The translations under genes were made by a program, and so were the position numbers. Below the pieces are notes generated by a model. That model was not told the DNA's origin. It made no database searches and worked only from the letters and a program-made list of their open reading frames with translations. From Lonicera japonica (lineage: Eukaryota; Streptophyta; Magnoliopsida; Dipsacales; Caprifoliaceae): DNA of 64,000 nt. This document shows positions 1 to 11,184 of this stretch, piece by piece (positions within the stretch are counted from its first letter, which is position 1; each line of letters opens with the position of its first letter). Where the stretch lies: assembly GCA_021464415.1 (NCBI GenBank), contig CM038469.1, forward strand, positions 17,813,901-17,877,900, in the 5' to 3' direction.

Positions 1-383
1 CCCAATCCCGAAAACAAGAAAGAACCTTGGTATAGTCGTAGACAAACAATCAATTCATGGGTTAATTGATTGCTAAGTCGAATAACAACAAGAATCCTTA
101 TTCTAGCTGTTCGAGACGTTCTTAGAATGCAAGAGGTGAAAAACACTCAAATTTAATTAATCAAAGCTGCTTAAAACAATAGCGTTAGCTCCTTTAAATA
201 GGAGTAATTAAACCTACTAGGTCTAGGAAAATAAACAAAAACGAAATTAATGGATTTTCCACATAATTTGGCCCAAACAAAACTAAACATAAATTAGACT
301 TAAAATAAACAAAGCCTAGCCCAGCCCATTTATCTAATACATGTTTTTAATCTCTTGGGCTGCTATTTTGAACATCTTCAATT
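1..383 (-). mobile_element. LTR remnant of a Ty3/gypsy element (H1)
   Basis: The stretch is a diverged copy of the LTR at 10653-11158: shared blocks include the twin AATCAATT motifs, the GATAAGTCGAA-type segment and TTTAAATAGGAG. The LTR lies on the minus strand and runs off the left window edge. Its inner boundary near 383 is an estimate, set by the spacing to the pol tail in the better copy. Confidence 0.6.
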
Positions 384-389
384 GGGCCT

Positions 390-614
390 TTAAGCAATGT
401 CTTCCATTCTTGAGCCCGATCCCCTTCAATGCTCCTCCATGCTTCAGCTTTGCTCATCATCTCTTGGACCATGGTTATAAGTGCCTCCTTGATCTTCTTG
501 GCTCTAGTTCAAGTGATTGGTCCACTTGGAACCCGGATGGGATCTGCATAGCCTTCACTCCATAATCCAGCTCCAGTGCTATCCTTGGGCCCATTAATTA
601 CCCTTTTCAAAAAC
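390..614 (-). pseudogene. pol 3' tail of gypsy element H1 (truncated)
   Basis: Read on the minus strand, this matches the last ~50 codons of the integrase ORF at 11185-11778, including the region encoding the PSGPITRAKAKK motif. That motif closes the polyprotein of many plant Ty3/gypsy elements. Similarity stops abruptly near 614, so the rest of the element is gone. The plus-strand reading frame at 341-565 is its antisense shadow. No protein can be made from it. Confidence 0.65.
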
Positions 615-2700
615 TTTATTTTGTTACATCATCACTATTATTTTCTGCTACTCACTATATTTTTGCTTTATTTGATTGTTTTGCAGCTCACTCTCTAGAA
701 AAATTCAGTTAACTTTGACAATGGAAGTAAATGTATATATATATAGCTCTCTATTTTTTATGAAATATATGTTTTAAGGGAAAGTAAATCGTGTAGTTAT
801 TTCATTACCTATGGTGAGTTAATTGTAAGCAAAGTTCAAATTAGAAGACAATAGAGATGTAGTACCATTTTGAGATTTAATTTGATTTTGTTTTTGTTTC
901 TTGACACATAGGTGTAGCCCCTACCAATATCTCCTTTTTCTTTTCTCTCACCTGGATTCATCAACGTGTCCCAATTTTTTTAAGAAAAAACTACATTTAA
1001 AAACGTCTTTTAACCGTCATAAAAGCTGTTTACTATTATATAAAAATCACTTATCTTCGTGGGTTTGACAATTTTGTAAGTAATAAAATATGCATACAAC
1101 TCTCCTCACTTCACTATTAGAATCTAACACATGTAATAGTATATATAAATATGTACATTTCTATATAATATACATACAAAATTGACTGAGTTGGCGAATT
1201 AATATTTAATTTTTTGAAAGCGCATGAATCTATGTGGTTAGTAAATGGAGTGACTCGATTGTCTATATTGGGTATTGGTTATTGGTGACCCCTATGAAAT
1301 GAATTAGTGACTTATCTTTTTAGGTAAATTACAATTTCATCTGAGAAAATATTTGGTAGGAAAAAAAAACATTTTGCCATGAAAAAAATAAAGCAATAGA
1401 ACAATGAAAAATTTACAATACAATATAATATATGTTTTACAATATATATGTATTTGTATGTTAATTATAAAACGTTTGCGCATCGCGCAGGCTATAAAAC
1501 TAGTTCAAATAAAAAATAAGCAACTAACATTCAAATTTGAACTTATTGCTACTAATGAACCTATGACATATTTGAACCTTTGTAACAATATATCTGTAGG
1601 TGTATGTGAAGATCAATCGATTCGTAACATATAGATTGAGTAATTCCTTGCATCTCACATAGATATCAAGACACCTAAGAATAAAAAATTGATTAATATA
1701 TCAAAGTATGATCCGTCAAAACGAATAGGACAAACAAATATCTTTCAAAATGAAAATAGAAGAATAACACACAGCAACAAAGAGTTTTATTTCACTAGAC
1801 CATTAAACTGAACCTATTAGTATTTATTAATATAAACTACCGAACTAAACATTTGAATACCAAACTCTGTTAATGCAATGTAAACGGAGGACCTACGTAC
1901 TTGGCAAAATGATTTACAAAAAAAATCAAGTATAAACATATATCAATATGTTAAATGATTCTTTAGGCCCATAAGAAAAATTGAGGGAAAAAATTAACAA
2001 CAAATGCTAATAATACCCTTCAGTTGTAACCATGCAATCATACGGTGGAATTTAATGGTGGTTAATGGTAGATAATTGAATGCAATATGCTGGTTAATTT
2101 TCGGAATTGCCAGATTGGTTGAATGTGAAAATTGAATATAGAGTGAGTGTAACGTCGGATTTTGACAGGAGAGATGTTCAAGAACTGAGGGAAACCCCAA
2201 AGCTGATTATTGTATAGAAGATGCACACTACTCACATAGGTTGATCTATGAAGGACATGATATTGGCCCACAATTTGATCATAGTGGTGTGATTTATTTG
2301 ATAACACAAGCCATTTACAAAACAGAAAATGGGCCAAATAGTTACGTAGCCCATACTGAATTAACCTATATTTACCAAAGAACCCAAGTCAATACAACAG
2401 ACTAACCTGACTCGTGAAAATTGTCCATAACCCAACCCTGTGATTCTAAAAATGAAGCCAATCAAACATAAAGCTATTGGCAATTTAGTGTGAAAGCGAG
2501 TCCGCACAGTCGTTCCAACTAAAAGCTAATTCATAGGCATATTGGAAGTAAGTAACCCACAAAGAATCATTTGCCATCAAAGGAAGAAATCAAAACAGAT
2601 TGCTTCAATATTCAATTTGTTGCTAATACTTTGCATAAAGACATAACAAAAAAGGGAATGGTATCATCAAGGGCGCCAAGAGAATTAAAATCCAACAAGA
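615..2700. other. AT-rich intergenic DNA, no gene seen
   Basis: No open frame here has recognisable domains or plausible splice structure. The frames at 1404-1634 (plus) and 1994-2337 (minus) are short, low in complexity and match nothing I recognise. The segment 2000-2400 is less AT-rich and may be an old repeat, but I cannot name it. Confidence 0.5.
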
Positions 2701-2729
2701 CTTTCTACATAAAAAAAGGTGTTTTTTTA

Positions 2730-3400
2730 AAAACCAAATACAACTGAAAAAACAATTTTGATTCATAAAATTACTTTCTTATTTGTTTAGACTTTCCATT
2801 TTATTAAAATAATAAGTAAAATTCTCTAAAAAATAAAAATATTTTAAGAACTATTTCCTTAGGTAAATCTTGTTTTGATTCTTAAAATTACTTTCTTATT
2901 TGTCTAAACTCTCCAATTTTTTAAACTAATAAGTAATGCTTGAATTAAAGCTTAATATGTCTGACATAAAATATGTCTGGCAGAAAATTGAGAAGATGCA
3001 GTTTAACATCTCTGCCAGAAAATTAAGAAGATGCAGGTAGCTTAATATGTTTGCCAGAAAATTAATTAGAAATACGTAATTTAATATGTCTGGTTGCTAT
3101 TATAGGAGAAATGTGCCTCAGATATATTTGTATCTTTAGACTCATAGTAACTCTTGTGAGTTTAAGACATTTTCTTCCTTTGACTTTTTTGAATAATTCT
3201 TACAATATCTTCTTCTTCTTTTTTGTTTTTTTTTGTGATATGTGTTTGAATTAATTTACATTGATTTAATTTCAAAATTAAGAATCAATAATTTTTATGT
3301 TTATCTTTTTGATTGATTTTGTTGTGATTTATATTTGAATTTATTTACATTGATTTAATTCCAAAATTAATAATCAATAATTTTATGTCTATCTTTTTGA
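2730..3400. repeat. Degenerate AT-rich direct repeats
   Basis: Two ~120-bp units (near 2760 and 2880) share AAAATTACTTTCTTATTTGT. Three short units at 2960-3090 share TCTGCCAGAAAATTAAGAAG-like cores. Further ~100-bp units at 3230-3410 share TTGATTTAATTCCAAAATTA-like text. They lead directly into the larger duplication at 3399-4340. Confidence 0.6.
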
Positions 3401-4340
3401 TTGATTTAGTTGTGATGTATATTTGAATTTGCTTGAATTTATTTTTGTTGATTTAATTCTAAATCTAATTATATATTAATTTTTAAAAAGGGTTGTATTG
3501 GAATTCAACTTAATTAATTAAAATAATAAAACAATTAATATTTTGTCCTTATTTGAAAAGTTTCTCCTTTAAACAAATTTTTTTCCTAGAAACTAATAGG
3601 AAAAAAAGAGTGTCCTTTATTCTAAGGACATGCACATCTTTGTTCCTTATAATTTGGGATATTAAAAAAAATAAGGTTTGTATGAAAAATATTTCCGTAA
3701 AAGAAATAGAGAATAATATTTTTTAAATTAAGGGACTATATTTGACCAAATTCCAAAGGGTTGCAAAGTTAATTTTGCAATAAATTTTTCAATTGTATTT
3801 TTTTTTATCAAATTGTGTAAAATCAAGTTTGCACTACACATTTTTTAGCATATTATTATATATAAGTGTTGATTGATTTAGTTGTGATGTATATTTGAAT
3901 TTGCTTGAATTTATTTTTGTTGATTTAATTCTAAATCTAATTATATATTAATTTTTAAAAAGGGTTGTATTGGAATTCAACTTAATTAATTAAAATAATA
4001 AAACAATTAATATTTTGTCCTTATTTGAAAAGTTTCTCCTTTAAACAAAATTTTTTCCTAGAAACTAATAGGAAAAAAAGAGTGTCCTTTATTCTAAGGA
4101 CATGCACATCTTTGTTCCTTATAATTTGGGATATTAAAAAAATAAGGTTTGTATGAAAAATATTTCCGTAAAAGAAATAGAGAATAATATTTTTTAAATT
4201 AAGGGACTATATTTGACCAAATTCCAAAGGGATTGCAAAGTTAATTTTGCAATAAATTTTTCAATTGTATTTTTTTTATCAAATTGTGTAAAATCAAGTT
4301 TGCACTACACATTTTTTAGCATATTATTATAAATAAGTGT
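3399..4340. repeat. 472-bp tandem duplication, two near-identical copies
   Basis: The motif GTTGTGATGTATATTTG occurs at 3409 and again at 3881, a period of 472 bp. The copies (about 3399-3868 and 3869-4340) differ only by a few single-base changes and homopolymer length changes, so the duplication is young. It holds no coding frame. Confidence 0.9.
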
Positions 4341-4958
4341 TGAATTGATAGTGCTTTAGAATAATTTTAACAAATTACATATTCAAAACCTATTTATTAA
4401 TAAAATGCATATAATAATTTTTTCAGAGTTATGCAAAGTAAAGTTTGCACTTGGTCAAAGCCCTTATTTTAAAACACAATTGATAAATAAGCCCTTATGT
4501 CATAATCATAATGATATGTAGGCCCTTATTACTAAAAAATATTAGTTGTTGGTTTTTTTTTTTGCAAAAATATTATCACACAAGCCTTTTTATCTTATTT
4601 TCAGAATAAATTATGGGACATTCACCGACACACGTTGTCACGATATGATTTTGGGCCACAAGTAATAGAATTTAAATAAAATAGTGAGATTTTTTTACAT
4701 AAAAAGATAATAATTATTTAATTATCAAAATTTAAATCCACAGTAATAAGAATTTTTTTACAAAGTAAAAATAAAATATACAAAAAGCTTTCAAAATTAT
4801 GGCCAGAATCTACATAACCCTATTTTCGATTACAATAAAACAACTCACATAAATATTAATATACAAAGAATTCGCAAATAATTTAGATCCTTACATATTC
4901 ATCACCCCAAGTACCGATTACAATCGTCATAAAACCTGTAAAATAAATCTAGTGGGGG

Positions 4959-5118
4959 CATGGTTCAAAGTATCGGCTGATACCGATCCGATATGGCCGA
5001 TACCGAGTTAGAATAGGGGGTGCCAAACCGCTATTATAACTCGCCGAAACCGAAATCGATATCTGAGTTGAAAATTGAGTGGCCGAGTTGACCTCCGAAA
5101 CTGCGACTTTGAACCATG
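4959..5118. mobile_element. hAT-type MITE, 160 bp, 8-bp target duplication
   Basis: Terminal inverted repeats CATGGTTCAAAGT and ACTTTGAACCATG bound a 160-bp element rich in CCGATA/TATCGG words. Perfect 8-bp direct repeats AGTGGGGG lie at 4951-4958 and 5119-5126, the target-site length typical of hAT transposition. There is no coding capacity. It sits inside the LTR remnant and so inserted after it. Confidence 0.85.
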
Positions 5119-5663
5119 AGTGGGGGTGGGCTAAGAAGCCTACTAGGTTTATCGTAATACATGAGCTCTATTCAATACATTCACAATGGGTACATAAAAG
5201 TAAATAAATATAAACATCAAAGTTTGATAAATGATGAACACAACATAATTTAATATCATACTTCAATGCAAAGTCACCAAGCACACACAAATTATAAACA
5301 AATATGCACATAAATATAGTTGGAACATGAATGAGGTTAAATAGACACCCAATAAAATATTCTCCCCTACCTCAAATCGAAAATGAGTCGTCAAGCGTGT
5401 GTAATCCTTTTCTTCTTATTCTTCTTCTTTTTTTTTTTCTCTTAAAACTCTCGAAAATCTCTTCTTTATTTCTTTTTTTCCTTATATTCTATCTCTCGGC
5501 AGTGGATTTGCCTTTTTATTTTTCCGTTATTCTAACTCTCTTTCTTTTCTTCACTTCTCCCTATAGGTACCTACAAACCATACATTTATATTATATATAT
5601 ACACATACAATAAAAGAAGAATATTCTAAGTTCTAAATTAGGTTTTACCCATACACACACATA

Positions 5664-6118
5664 TATATTGAATAAAATAAATAAATAATTGAAAATAGAA
5701 GAAAATTAAGAAATAATCAACCACTCATTAATACTATTAAAATTCATATCCCAATTTCCTTAACTTTCCTTATCATATTTATTTTCTTATTTTATAAATA
5801 TAGAAGTAAATAAAAAAATCTTTTAAAAAAATACGGGGGTTTTACAATCTATCCCCCTTAAATAAATTTCATCTCGAAATTTTAGTCTATGTAATATCTA
5901 AAAATTCAACTTAAATTAACTACGAAATCACGATTATAAAATTCAAAAGCAAACCTCTATATCACATCATTATATAAAAGAAGTAAAATCTCAATAAAAA
6001 AATTCAAATTATGAATGTGCTAAGCAATTTGAAGTTTACAGTATTAATTTTACATTTGATGCATCAAGTAAATAGTTTTGGGCAAAATTGAAAGGGTTGT
6101 AAAAATTTGGGGTCTTAC
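5664..6118. repeat. Dispersed 455-bp repeat, copy 1 (copy 2 at 10201-10651)
   Basis: Nearly collinear with 10201-10651 over the full length, with scattered substitutions and small indels. Shared landmarks are the poly-A/AAATACG block, the TCTATCCCCCTTAAATAA block and the GGGCAAAAT(T/C)GAAAGGGTTGTAAAAAT end. Both copies contain the internal LTR-start-like site, so the composite structure predates their separation. Confidence 0.85.
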
Positions 6119-6160
6119 AATATCTACCTCATTTAATAAATTTCGTCATCAAAATTTGAT

Positions 6161-7396
6161 TTATATAAAAAATAAACCTTATGTATCCTTTTTTTCTCGA
6201 TCAATGCAAATCATAAATATTCAAGAATCTCACAATTCCCTCATCTTTGGTACTTTCAACCATAGTACGGACCCCGTGCTTCAATAAACTTTATCTTGAC
6301 TAAGTCAAAACACGATGTGCTGTCCCTGCTCAAATTAACACATTCGTTTTCGGCACTTCCAACCATGGTATGAACCAACCTACCTTGTTTTCAATACCTT
6401 CAACTATGGTACGAGTAACCTCGTGCCTCAACAGACACTAACTTGGTCAAGATACAACATGATACGCTGTCCCTTATCGATTCACATAGTCAAAACGATA
6501 TCTTGAGTATTTATTATTCTCATTTTTCTCATCAAACTTCATTATAAACAAAGCTACAGCATACGTTGCAATCAAGACTGTTTTTTTTTTCTATATATAT
6601 TCAAAAATCTCAATTGCTTGCACAAGTAATCCATATTGTCCCACCATAAGAGGGACTAAATCCAACTTTATGAAAAACCATATGAACCAGCACATGTTTA
6701 CACATTCTAATTCACCCCTCAATTTTATTTTATTTTCAATAGTTTGCACTTCATTTCTCACAGTGAAACAATCTAGCAACTAATTCAGTATATATAATGC
6801 AAAAGGTAAACAAAAGACAATAATAAAAAAAAAGATTGATAATATACTCGTGAACCATACCTACACTGGAAGAAAGAAAGAAAAAACAATATATTTACAT
6901 TTCTTTGTACTTATATAAACATGATATAAGTTTGTAAAGATAACTCTATTTGGATCGATTATTTATATTATAATTGCAATCAACAACTCGTAATAAACAA
7001 TGACTATTTCCTTTTAAAAGAGAGAAAAAATTGAAGTTAAAAACTTCACAAACTATAAATAAAAATTTATGTTGCAATAGCAATACCCGTAAGACTAACA
7101 TTCTTAAAAAGGAAATTGTGTGGTGACATAGGATTCAGCCATACAAAATCACAAATAAATTCTGTTATGGTAGGGAAAATTTTCTGAACTACTCAATAAT
7201 TGAAAAGCTTATGTAAATAAAAAATTTAACCAATTGAAGTTCTTGTGCTATAGGGACGTACAATTTGTAAATTAAAGCAGTAGCATGCAAATTAATTAAT
7301 TCTAGTTCTAGTGTACATGCCCAAATATTAGGTTAGTTCTCTTATTTATTTATTTATGTATGTATAAAAAAAAATTATATATATATATATATATAT
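6161..7396. other. AT-rich intergenic DNA with degenerate CCATGGTA(T/C) text
   Basis: No gene is recognised. Around 6230-6480 there are imperfect repeats of the type 'CTTTCAACCATAGTACG' and 'GCTGTCCCT'. An (AT)n tract ends the interval at 7375-7396. The minus frame at 6591-6779 has no recognisable feature. Confidence 0.45.
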
Positions 7397-7512
7397 GACT
7401 AGTAGTGCGGCAAGATTTAAATCTCAAACTTATATATTCTAGTAATCACGAATAAAATCATAATTACTATAATATATAAGTTTCAGATTTAAATCTTGCT
7501 GCACTACTAGTC
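7397..7512. repeat. 116-bp foldback / long hairpin
   Basis: The left arm starts GACTAGTAGTGCGGCAAGAT and the right arm ends in its near-perfect complement CTTGCTGCACTACTAGTC. Arms of ~48 nt surround a short centre. It follows an (AT)n tract. This is either a tiny foldback MITE or part of one. The predicted RNA would be a long, nearly perfect hairpin. Confidence 0.8.
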
Positions 7513-7583
7513 TATAATATTAGTCTTTGCCAATTGTCCTGATACCCGGCTCAAATTAAATTATACCTAGAGACAGGTGTAGC

Positions 7584-8107
7584 TAGGGCTGGCAAAATAA
7601 AACTGGGAACCAGAGAACCGGTTCGGTCTGGTTCTTAGAAATATGTTAATTTTTTTAACGGTTCAGTTCTTGTCCATAGTTAGCGGTTATGTTATCAGTT
7701 CTTAATATAATTTCTTTCCAATAATCATTAAGGAACTGTTATTTCACTTTACAATTTTACATATACATATATTATATATATATAATTATTATATAATATA
7801 ATTTATATTATACTATAGTCTAATGACAAATGTACTGCACCCAAAAAAAGTATTCTCTTATTAACGGTTAACCAATAAACCGGAGGAACGAATTAACAAC
7901 ACCAAATGTACCGGTTAATTTTCTAATTTCGATTTTACTTTTGTTAACGGTTAATCAATAAACTGAAGGAACCGAACCGTTAGCACCGGTTCAGTTCTTA
8001 AATCGGTTTTTCACTAAAACATAATTAAAACCGAACCGTTATGATATAATTAGTTCTTCAAACGGTTCTTCCAAAATTTCCAAGGAACTGAACCGGTCCC
8101 AGCCCTA
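7584..8107. mobile_element. hAT-type MITE, 524 bp, 8-bp target duplication
   Basis: The ends are inverted: TAGGGCTGG on the left and CCAGCCCTA on the right. Perfect 8-bp repeats GGTGTAGC flank it (7576-7583 and 8108-8115). The interior is full of AACCGGTTC/GAACCGTT words in both orientations, giving multiple nested inverted repeats. It encodes no protein and depends on a hAT transposase in trans. Confidence 0.88.
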
Positions 8108-8357
8108 GGTGTAGCTGAGTTTTAAAGCACAAGTTTTAGAAAAATATATGGCTTGAATTTACTCAATTGTTAATTATCGTATATCTTAATTACAAATATA
8201 GTAGCCATAAATATCCAATATAGTAAATGACAACTCGATAATATGGGAGTTAGCCTTTTTTTTAGACAATTGTATGCTTAGCAAAATTCTCTTACAAACG
8301 GCTTTGTAGAAATTCAAGTTTTAGCAAATACAATACATATATATATATATATAATAT

Positions 8358-10195
8358 CAGTGTTATAAAAATCGCGCCTAGGCAGAAATCGGTGCTCCCC
8401 CACCCGGACTAGGGTTAATCGTTTGTGTTTAGGCACCGATTTTATTGTAGGCACCGACCCCCCTTTTTTCTTTCAAAATGAGGTTTAAAAAAAAAAACAT
8501 ATTTATGAGTAGCCCTCTTTCAGTCGACCTAATTAGACCCACCGTTCTCCTCCTCCTCTTCCTCTTCCTCTCAGTCTCCGATCTCCATCTCCTCCTCTCC
8601 TCTCATCACCGTCCATACTATGCTGTTGCCATCCTCTCCTCTTCTTATCTTTTTTTTAATTTTTTTAAATATTGTTATTTTGATATCAAAGTTGTTAATT
8701 TGAGATGTTATAAATTTTTTTGACACTTGTTTAATATATTATTAGGTTTAAAATACCAAATTTCGTAAAGAAAATAAAATTAAGTTTGAATATTGTTTGT
8801 GTACCAAATTTCATAAAAAATAAAAATACCAATTTTTTTAGTCTATAAACTATTTTGTTTATGTATTTTATAAGGTTATAAAATTCTTATTGTTTGTCTA
8901 GTATGAATTCAACATTATCCGCTGCTTCTAATTTAGCATTGGCTGACGCCTCTACCCTTTCAAAACGTGATTTAGATAACACGTTAGAGGAAACGTATCC
9001 AAGTGCCCTATGTCAACTAAAGAAGATAAAGAGAGGTGCCTAAATGACTTAAATAAATCAAAAATTAAGAAGATGGAAAAGACAAAACACGAATCAGAAA
9101 CGAGGGAAGATGTAATCATTATTGATGAGGGAGATGAAGAAAAGGTGGGAATGGGATCAAGGAAAAATTCGCACTTCCTTGGGCCAATTGATAAATTTGC
9201 ATCTACTATAAATAACGATTCTTCTACGGGCCAAGGGAAGAAGATGCAAAAATCAAACATTAGTGAGCGTCTTTTTAAGGAGAGAACACATAGTGTGCAT
9301 CAACATCTAGCTAGGTGGGTGTATGAGTTCGAGATTCCTTTCCATGCAATTGATAACGATAGTTTCAAAAGATTTTGTGAAGCGGTTGGTCAATTTGGCA
9401 TGGGTTACCAACCTCCTAGTCAATACTTTTTGAGGGAGCCATTACTAAAGGAAGAGGTGGAGAACAAAAAAGTCACTTAAAAGACAAGAAGAATAATGGA
9501 AAGTGTTCAATAATGACTGATACTTGGAGTGATAAGAAGAGAAGGAGTGTCATGAATTTATGTGTCAATTGGAAGGAAGGCACTACTTTTCTTTCTTCTA
9601 AGGAAGAAGACTCGGAGGAGGCACACAAGGGGAAGTATATTTTTGAATATATTGATAAATTTATTGATGAAATTAACCCACAATATGTTGTTCAAGTGGT
9701 GACCAACAATGCCTTAAAAATATGGCTGCGGAAAAGTTACTAAAGGCAAATAGGCCAGCCATTTTTTGGACTTCTTGTGCCACTCACACATTGAACCTTA
9801 TGCTTGAAGGAATTGCAAGCAACTAAGGTTTAAAGGTGTGATTGAAAAGACAAAGGCATTAACCATCTTCATTTATGCACATCACAAGACTTTGGCACTT
9901 ATGAGGAAGTTTACAAAAAAAAGGGATATTGTTAGGCCGGGAGTTACAAGATTTGCTACTTCTTTTCTTACTTTATAAAGTATAATGGAAAAGAAAGAAA
10001 AGTTAAGGCTAATGTTTACTAGTGATGAGTGGGCAACTTGTAAATTGTTGAAACAAACAAAAGGAAGGTTTTGAGTTCCACTGTCTTAAATTTAGTCTTT
10101 TGGAATGGGGTGACTTTGTGCTTGAAGGTGTTTGCCCCTTTAGTAAAGGTGCTTTACCTTGTCGATGGGGATAGGAAACACACATGTTTTTTATA
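8358..10195 (+). mobile_element. Autonomous-type hAT transposon, 3' end lost
   Basis: It begins with CAGTGTTATAAAAATCGCGC, a hAT-like terminal sequence, followed by subterminal GGCACCGA words in both orientations. The transposase remnant follows. No matching right terminus is found: the element breaks off near 10195 where the dispersed repeat begins. Confidence 0.65.
8902..10190 (+). pseudogene. hAT transposase (DUF659-type), degenerate
   Basis: In life this protein would cut and paste hAT transposons. Frame 9010-9480 carries the segment around RWVYEFEIPFHAIDND, typical of the region leading into DUF659. The frame at 9513-9743 continues with a DTWSDKKRRSVMN-like motif, and a third frame from 9721 encodes ANRPAIFWTSCATHTLNLML, also typical. 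A later piece near 9940 has RPGVTRFAT. At least two frameshifts and several stops separate these blocks. The N-terminal BED zinc finger and the C-terminal dimerisation (hATC) domain are not visible. The original start is uncertain; an ATG at 8903 is a candidate. Confidence 0.8.
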
Positions 10196-10200
10196 TTTTG

Positions 10201-10651
10201 AATAAAATAAATAAATTAATGGAAATAGAAGAAAATTAAGAAATAGTTAACCACTCATTAATACTATTAAAATTCATATCCTAATTTTCTTAACTTTCCT
10301 TATCCTATTTATTTTCTTATTTTTTAAATATAGAACTAAAAAAATAAATCTTTTAAAAAAATACGTAGGTTTTATAATCTATCCCCCTTAAATAATTTTC
10401 ATCATGAAATTTTCAGTTTACGTAGTATCTAAAAATTCAACTTAAATTAACTACAAAATCAAGACTATTAAACTCACAAGCAAACCTGCATGTCACATCA
10501 TTATATAAAAGAAGTAAAATCTCAATAAAAAAATTCAAATTATGAATGCGCCAAGCAATTTGGAAGTATGCATATTAATTTTACAAATTTGATGCATTAA
10601 GCAAATAGTTTTGGGCAAAATCGAAAGGGTTGTAAAAATCTAGGGTCTTAC
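10201..10651. repeat. Dispersed repeat, copy 2 (LTR-derived)
   Basis: Homologous to 5664-6118. It ends exactly at an LTR-start-like sequence (minus GTAAGACCC) and is abutted by the next LTR at 10653. It separates the broken hAT element from the gypsy element H2. Confidence 0.8.
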
Positions 10652-10652
10652 G

Positions 10653-11158
10653 TGCGTGTCCTGGTGTGAATTGCGATCGTATTTCTTTCCAATATGACGA
10701 ATCCGCGACCCTTGATGTTGTATACGTAAGAACCTTGGAATCACGCGAAGATGATGGAGGTGGAACCTCGACCCAATCCTTCAAACGAGAATGAACATTG
10801 GTATAATCGAAGACAAACAATCAATTGATGGATTAATTGATTGATAAGTCGAAGAACAACAAGAATGTTATTTTGGTTGTTCGATGTGTTTTTAGAACAC
10901 GAGGTGAAAACACTCAAATTCGCATTAAAAAACAAAGCTAGAGTTGCTTCTTTTAAATAGGAGGAGAAGAAGCAAACCCTAAACAAACCCTAAAACGAAA
11001 ATAACAAAATAAGCCCAATTTGAAAACAACAAAATAATGAAATACTCTAATCAAGCCCAAATACACTCTTAGCAGGCCCATAACTCTAAATACTAATTAT
11101 CCATAATCACTGGGCTTTAAATAGTGCAAATAAATAAAACAATAATAAAACGCCGTCA
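10653..11158 (-). mobile_element. 3' LTR of gypsy element H2
   Basis: Minus-strand LTR of 506 bp with TG...CA ends (TGACGGCG... at 11158 to ...GGACACGCA at 10653). The pol ORF ends 26 bp upstream of it at 11185, as expected for a 3' LTR. It contains TTTAAATAGGAG-like promoter text. A related LTR lies at 1-383, and the distal part also resembles LTR A at 12467-13343. Confidence 0.6.
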
Positions 11159-11184
11159 TTATTCTATGTCTTCTTGGCTAAGCA

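Larger units (their letters stand above)
4880..6160 (-). mobile_element. Old chromovirus-like LTR remnant(s), interrupted by a MITE
   Basis: On the minus strand, polypurine-like tracts precede two LTR-start-like sequences: TGTAAGACCCC (begins at 6118) and TGTAAAACCCCC (begins at 5847). Each is preceded by a segment resembling the GACGAAATTT...AAGGGGG pol end of Tekay/Del-type elements. Going left, the sequence has the A/T-rich R-U5 character of such LTRs. It is broken by the MITE at 4959-5118 and fades near 4880. Lineage and outer limit are inferences. Confidence 0.5.

Noticed and set aside
341..565. 74-residue ORF on the plus strand (and the similar one at 11200-11412)
   Set aside because: Both are antisense shadows of the gypsy pol tail, which is read on the minus strand.
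8478..8723. Leu/Ser-rich 81-residue ORF at the start of the hAT element
   Set aside because: CT-rich leader sequence read by chance; the transposase frames start further downstream.
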